NCBI GenBank assembly: GCA_938002965.1 | Contig: CALKZY010000019.1 | Coordinates: 56,973-120,972 of the forward strand | Reading direction: 5' to 3' | Origin: an uncultured Acidimicrobiales bacterium | GTDB lineage: Bacteria > Actinomycetota > Acidimicrobiia > Acidimicrobiales > SZUA-35 | DNA length: 64,000 bases | Shown here: positions 60,523-64,000 of the stretch, in pieces | How positions within the stretch are numbered: the first letter of the stretch is position 1 | Layout: the number at the start of each line of letters is the position of its first letter | Translations under genes and position numbers: made by a program | Notes under the pieces: generated by a model | Database searches by the model: none | What the model saw: the letters and a program-made list of their open reading frames with translations, nothing else | What the model was told of the DNA's origin: nothing

Positions 60523-61478
60523 CAGACCCCAAACACCAGGCGAGCGGCGGCAACGTCCTCCAAAGCGATTCCTGCCGATTTGAACATCGTGATCTCGGCC
60601 GGATCGGTGCGCCCCGGAGCGGTTCCCGCTACTAATTCGGCCAGGTCGCCCTTGATCTCGCCCATTGACAAGATGCCAGCCTTCAACGGCTGGGCGATGT
60701 CACCGGCCAGGGTGCCGTCTGTGCGGGTGTCGACCCAGACATTGGCTCGCCTAGCCACGTCATCGTCGCTTTCGCGCATCTGAGGAGTGAACGATCCAAT
60801 GAGATCGACATGGGCGCCGGGCGAGAGCAACTGGCCTTTCACCAGCGGCTGGGTGGAGCCGGTGACACAACAGATCACGTCGGCTTCGCTCACCGCCGAG
60901 TCCAGGTCGTCGGCCACTTCGATGGGACAGGCCTTGGCCTTGGCCTCGGCGTCGGCGCCTAGCCAGTCAACAACGGCGTGTGCTTTCGCCTCATCCCGTC
61001 CCCACACCTCGACCAACTCGTAGTTCCGAACGGCGCAGTGAGCTTGGACGGCCATGGGGGAGAGGGCGCCGGTGCCGACCACCAGGAGTCGGTGGGCGTC
61101 GGTTCGAGCGAGACGTTTCGCCGCTACGGCCGATGCCGCTGCGGTCCGTCGGGTGGTCAGCTCATTGCCGTCGCAGGCCCCGAGGAACACTCCATTAGTG
61201 GCGCTGAACAACATTACACCGGCATTAACTGTGGCCAATCCGGAGGCGCCGTTGTCGGCGAAGAACGTCACTACTTTGACAGCGATGACGTCGCCGATCA
61301 CCCATCCTGGCTTGAGTAGGAGAGCCCCGTCGGTCGCTGTCTCGTCCGGTGCCGGCACGGTGTGCACAGTCCGTTCAGGGGCGAAGGCCTGCGGGTCGAC
61401 AACCACGTCCTCAACGGCGGCTATCAGAGCCTTCCAGGGAAGGGCGGCCGCTACCTCGTTCGGTCCAAAAAATCGCAT
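60522..61478 (-). CDS. Ornithine cyclodeaminase/mu-crystallin family protein
   Basis: A 318-residue NAD(P)-binding protein: LLLKPGWVIGDVIAVKVVTF, ELTTRRTAAASAVAAKRLAR, LLVVGTGALSPMAVQAHCAV, ADVICCVTGSTQPLVKGQLL and VDLIGSFTPQMRESDDD. The family includes ornithine cyclodeaminase, alanine dehydrogenase and ketimine reductases. Its coupling to an amino-acid oxidase favours ketimine or imine reduction, or cyclodeamination in the same pathway; this is inference. ATG 61478 has no strong ribosome site. Confidence 0.9.
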   Translation of the reverse strand: MRFFGPNEVAAALPWKALIAAVEDVVVDPQAFAPERTVHTVPAPDETATDGALLLKPGWVIGDVIAVKVVTFFADNGASGLATVNAGVMLFSATNGVFLGACDGNELTTRRTAAASAVAAKRLARTDAHRLLVVGTGALSPMAVQAHCAVRNYELVEVWGRDEAKAHAVVDWLGADAEAKAKACPIEVADDLDSAVSEADVICCVTGSTQPLVKGQLLSPGAHVDLIGSFTPQMRESDDDVARRANVWVDTRTDGTLAGDIAQPLKAGILSMGEIKGDLAELVAGTAPGRTDPAEITMFKSAGIALEDVAAARLVFGV

Positions 61479-61623
61479 GGGCTCTCAGCCACCTTTTCGC
61501 TTCCTCGCCACGGGATGCTGCACCGTGTGAAACCACTACCGTAGCTTTCCCCACCAGTGACTGGTAGTGCCGTCTACTACACACTCCTGGAATTCATGCC
61601 TGGCCTCTCGTAGTGTCGAGCCT

Positions 61624-62961
61624 GTGACTTCAAGTAGATTCGCTGTCCTCGGTCTCGACGTCGGTACGACCGGCATTAAGGCTGTGGCCTACGCGCCCGA
61701 CTCATTTCGGGCGGGTGCAACCTTCGGACATGAGCTGGCGAAGGCCATCATCCCGACGCCGACCCGGCGCTCGTCCACCATCGCTCGGCCAAACTTAGAG
61801 CGCGACTCCGGGGCCGATGACGTACTGGTTGACGCCGGAGGTGAGTTTCTGGCCGACGAGATGTGGGAGGCCTCGGCCTCGGCCATCCGTTCGGTGGTCG
61901 ACCAGCTAGCGGCTAACGGTCAGCGAGTAGCCGGTGTCGGGGTTACCTCTATGGGCGAGGCCGGAGCGCCTCTTGACGCCCACGGTCGCCCCACCCATCC
62001 GATCATCGCCTGGTTCGATCCCCGGACCGAACCCCAGGCCCAGTGGTGGTCCGAACACCTGGGCGATGAGCGAACCTCGGCCATCACCGGCATCCCGGTG
62101 CGTCCAGTCTTCGGGATGATGAAGCTGCTGTGGATCAAAGAGCACGAGCCTGAGGCTTTCGCTCGCACTGTGCGTTGGTTGAACATGGCGGACTACGCCG
62201 TCTTCCGGCTCACCGGTGAGCAGGCCACCGACTTCTGTTTGGCCTCGAGGACGCTGGTTCTGGACCTGGCAAAGCGCCAATGGTCCGACGAACTGCTCGA
62301 TGCCATAGGAATCGCCCGCTCGACCCTTGCCGATCTCGTCCCGAGCGGCACCATCATTGGAACAGTTGGTGATGATGAGGTCACCGGCTCGACCGGCTTG
62401 GCGCCGGAGTGCCCCGTGGTGCTGGCTGGCCATGACCACGTCGCCGCCGCTCATGGTCTCGGTGTGACCGAACCGGGAGACGTCCTGGACTCGATCGGAA
62501 CAGCCGAGGCTCTGTTCGTGGTCACCGACCAACCGGAACTCAACGGACACCTGTCGGGCCTTAGCATTGGGCAGGGGGCGCACGTCACCCCTGGCCGAAC
62601 CTACGCCATGACCGGCTTGGCCAACGGTGGTGGCCGAATCGATTCGGTCCGTAAAGAGCTAGGCATGGATTGGGAGGCGTTCATGGATCAGGCGGTAAAC
62701 GGAGGGCCCCTCAGTGACGCGATTACCGCCGTCATCGAAGAGATCGCCGAGTCAGGCCAGACGGCATTGGAACGCTTGGTCGAAGCGGTCGGCGTGGACA
62801 GCGTCCGGCACCTGGTTACGGGAGGGGGTAGTCGCAACAGCGTGTTGATCGAACGCAAGCAGGCTCGAAGTGAGCGTGCGCTGCACGTGATGCCGGTGAC
62901 CGAGGCCAGTTGCTTCGGGGCGGCCCGGCTGGCCGCTACCGCCGTGGACTTCGCCGCCTAG
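61624..62961 (+). CDS. FGGY-family carbohydrate kinase
   Basis: A 445-residue sugar/polyol kinase. The phosphate-1 loop is LGLDVGTTGIKAVAY, the substrate-side block is GVGVTSMGEAGAPLD, followed by GHDHVAAAHGLG and the C-terminal TGGGSRNSVLIERKQ. The length is somewhat short for the family (usual 480-520). GTG 61624 is chosen; a longer frame from 61567 has no supporting signal. It is divergent from the cyclodeaminase-like gene. The substrate is unknown, and there is no adjacent sugar-uptake system. Confidence 0.88.
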   Translation: MTSSRFAVLGLDVGTTGIKAVAYAPDSFRAGATFGHELAKAIIPTPTRRSSTIARPNLERDSGADDVLVDAGGEFLADEMWEASASAIRSVVDQLAANGQRVAGVGVTSMGEAGAPLDAHGRPTHPIIAWFDPRTEPQAQWWSEHLGDERTSAITGIPVRPVFGMMKLLWIKEHEPEAFARTVRWLNMADYAVFRLTGEQATDFCLASRTLVLDLAKRQWSDELLDAIGIARSTLADLVPSGTIIGTVGDDEVTGSTGLAPECPVVLAGHDHVAAAHGLGVTEPGDVLDSIGTAEALFVVTDQPELNGHLSGLSIGQGAHVTPGRTYAMTGLANGGGRIDSVRKELGMDWEAFMDQAVNGGPLSDAITAVIEEIAESGQTALERLVEAVGVDSVRHLVTGGGSRNSVLIERKQARSERALHVMPVTEASCFGAARLAATAVDFAA

Positions 62962-63114
62962 GTCTCACGCCACAGCCGTGTCGGGCTGGGTCGATCGCCC
63001 CCATCCGTTCGGCCCAACAGCTACAGCCTTGGTTTAGGGGCGCCGATCCTCGGATCATCGTGACAGCTCAGACTCGGCGATCACAATTGACGCCGGGCTA
63101 CCAGGGAGCAGGCC

Positions 63115-63366
63115 ATGGTTATCATCGGCGGAATAGTGTTGTTCGTGGCTGTCGGATTGTGCTGTGTTGCCTGCACATTCATCAGTCGGACGGTCAATGA
63201 TGTCCAAGTGGCTCGCCGCGACGAGTTTGAGCATCCCACGGGCCATATTGGAGACTACGAAACCATGCTTCCCGGTGACGAGCAGGAGCTGCTGGCGGAC
63301 TATCGTCAACTGAAGCAAATCGACGAAGACCGGGAGCGTGCCCTCTACGACGGGGGAGGCTGGTAG
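63115..63366 (+). CDS. Small single-TM membrane protein, unknown
   Basis: An 83-residue protein. One N-terminal TM (IIGGIVLFVAVGLCCVACTF) carries three Cys, and a charged cytoplasmic tail ends with ERALYDGGGW. ATG 63115 has GGGAGCAGG upstream. It is followed after 20 bp by the Dabb gene in the same direction, so cotranscription is likely. No family is recognised. Confidence 0.65.
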   Translation: MVIIGGIVLFVAVGLCCVACTFISRTVNDVQVARRDEFEHPTGHIGDYETMLPGDEQELLADYRQLKQIDEDRERALYDGGGW

Positions 63367-63386
63367 CCGGTCGGGAGGCCAGGACC

Positions 63387-63686
63387 ATGTACCGGCACGT
63401 AGCCATGTTCAGATTCAACGACGAGGTCGACGAAGCCGAGGTGTTGTCCATAGGCGCAGCCTTGTCGACGTTGCCTGGCGAGATTGAGCAGATCAAGGAC
63501 TATCGCCATGGTCCCGACCTGGCCATCAACGACGGCAACTTCGACTATGTGGTCGTTGCCGACTTCGAGACGGTCGAAGACTACATCACCTACCGTGACC
63601 ACCCGACCCACCAGGATCTGATCAAGCAACATATCGCCGGTCGGGTGGCCGATAGAGCTGCCGTCCAGTATCAATTCGACGGCTGA
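63387..63686 (+). CDS. Dabb-family (stress-responsive alpha/beta barrel) protein
   Basis: A 99-residue ferredoxin-like fold protein: YRHVAMFRFNDEVDEAEV, YRHGPDLAINDGNFDYVVV and YRDHPTHQDLIKQHIAG. Dabb proteins are small dimers with roles from stress response to aromatic or polyketide chemistry; no specific role can be given. The TGA stop (63684-63686) lies in the first unit of a 9-bp tandem array, so array changes do not alter the protein except through the last codons. Confidence 0.85.
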   Translation: MYRHVAMFRFNDEVDEAEVLSIGAALSTLPGEIEQIKDYRHGPDLAINDGNFDYVVVADFETVEDYITYRDHPTHQDLIKQHIAGRVADRAAVQYQFDG

Positions 63687-63806
63687 TACGGCTGATACGG
63701 CTGATACGGCTGATACGGCTGATACGGCTGATACGGCTGATACGGCTGATACGGCTGATACGGCTGATACGGCTGATACGGCTGATACGGCTGATACGGC
63801 TGATAC
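63681..63806 (+). repeat. Minisatellite: 14 perfect copies of GGCTGATAC
   Basis: The 9-bp unit is repeated 14 times without error over 126 bp, then decays to GACTGAAGG. It starts at the last codons of the Dabb gene and fills the gap to the convergent Gly-rich gene. All three + frames and minus frames were checked: one + frame gives stops in each unit, another Ala-Asp-Thr repeats, and on the minus strand Tyr-Gln-Pro, but no ORF with a start uses it. Confidence 0.95.
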
Positions 63807-63843
63807 GACTGAAGGCAGCGGAAATCTAGTGGCGTCTCACGGG

Positions 63844-64000
63844 CTACCAACTGCCGCCTCCGCCGCCGCCTCCTCCGCCTCCACTTGAGCTGCTGCTGGG
63901 CGAGGTAGCAGAAGAAGCCGCCATCGCTCCTAATCCACCGGCGGTACCTGCTAGTCCCGCCCCATAGGGATCGAGGCGGGCGGCCGTAGCCGACTGAGCC
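63844..64000 (-). CDS. C-terminus of a membrane-type protein with Gly-rich tail (DUF2207/TPM-like), cut by window edge
   Basis: The minus strand reads open from 64000 to TAG at 63846-63844. The visible 51 residues include an Ala-rich helix (GLAGTAGGLGAMAASSA), a Ser cluster and ten consecutive Gly followed by SW. Such a Ser/Gly-run-SW ending is familiar from DUF2207 and TPM-domain membrane proteins. The remainder lies outside the window, so the call rests on the tail alone. Confidence 0.6.
   Translation of the reverse strand, partial: AQSATAARLDPYGAGLAGTAGGLGAMAASSATSPSSSSSGGGGGGGGGGSW

Noticed and set aside
63681..63806. CRISPR array
   Set aside because: The 9-bp units are directly adjacent with no spacers and no cas genes are near.

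Overview
This is a 64 kb stretch of a high-GC bacterial chromosome with dense coding and short gaps. It uses many GTG and TTG starts and has frequent 4-base ATGA overlaps. The gene content points to an actinobacterium, most plausibly class Acidimicrobiia or a near relative. The evidence is three LLM-class (F420-type) oxidoreductases, an ergothioneine pair (egtB-egtD), many acyl-CoA ligases, dehydrogenases and hydratases, a CaiB/BaiF transferase, a long-form HPF and a zinc-knuckle protein of actinobacterial type. The class-level assignment is inference. I see no rRNA, tRNA, CRISPR array, phage or insertion sequence.

Layout. 1-4.5 kb: the C-terminally cut end of a membrane GGDEF-EAL protein, a nitroreductase and a metallo-beta-lactamase-fold hydrolase. 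4.6-24.9 kb: an acyl-CoA/lipid catabolism region. It holds an MFS transporter coupled to an acyl-CoA ligase, a TetR regulator divergent from an HMG-CoA-synthase-like/OB-fold fusion followed by a thiolase, a HAD phosphatase, two enoyl-CoA hydratases, two more ligases, a PEP-utilizing-domain protein, an acyl-CoA dehydrogenase, an LLM oxidoreductase, a region-4-only sigma-like protein, a methyltransferase, an unknown beta-rich protein and an APH-like kinase. 25-31.1 kb: a complete five-gene peptide/nickel-type ABC importer operon. It is divergent from a 3-hydroxybenzoate-4-monooxygenase-like flavoprotein, across a gap with two palindromes.

33-46.6 kb: an enolase-superfamily dehydratase, a CAP-domain lipoprotein, a tight operon (SDR, epoxide hydrolase, CaiB/BaiF, LLM), a LOG-family protein, HPF and a class-C-type serine hydrolase. 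A three-gene operon follows: a close LigC homolog, an aryl-alcohol-type zinc dehydrogenase and an LLM oxidoreductase. The presence of MobA-like and LigC-like genes suggests hydroxybenzoate/protocatechuate 4,5-cleavage chemistry, but no ring-cleavage dioxygenase lies in the window.

46.9-54.7 kb: an Egghead-like glycosyltransferase, a zinc-binding hypothetical protein, egtB-egtD, an orphan excisionase-like HTH protein divergent from a small membrane protein across a 16-bp inverted repeat, another acyl-CoA dehydrogenase and a GNAT. 54.7-58 kb: an OmpR/histidine kinase pair divergent from a very acidic secreted protein built of three Cys-pair repeats. 58-63 kb: an APC permease, a DAO-family oxidase, an ornithine-cyclodeaminase-like enzyme and an FGGY kinase. 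The end holds a small membrane protein, a Dabb protein whose stop codon lies in the first copy of a 14 x 9-bp tandem array, and the Gly-rich tail of a membrane protein cut by the window edge.

The strongest leads are the Cys-less HMGCS-like/OB-fold fusion next to a normal thiolase, the two-component system with its acidic triplicated secreted neighbour, and the HTH/small-membrane-protein locus with its operator-like inverted repeat.
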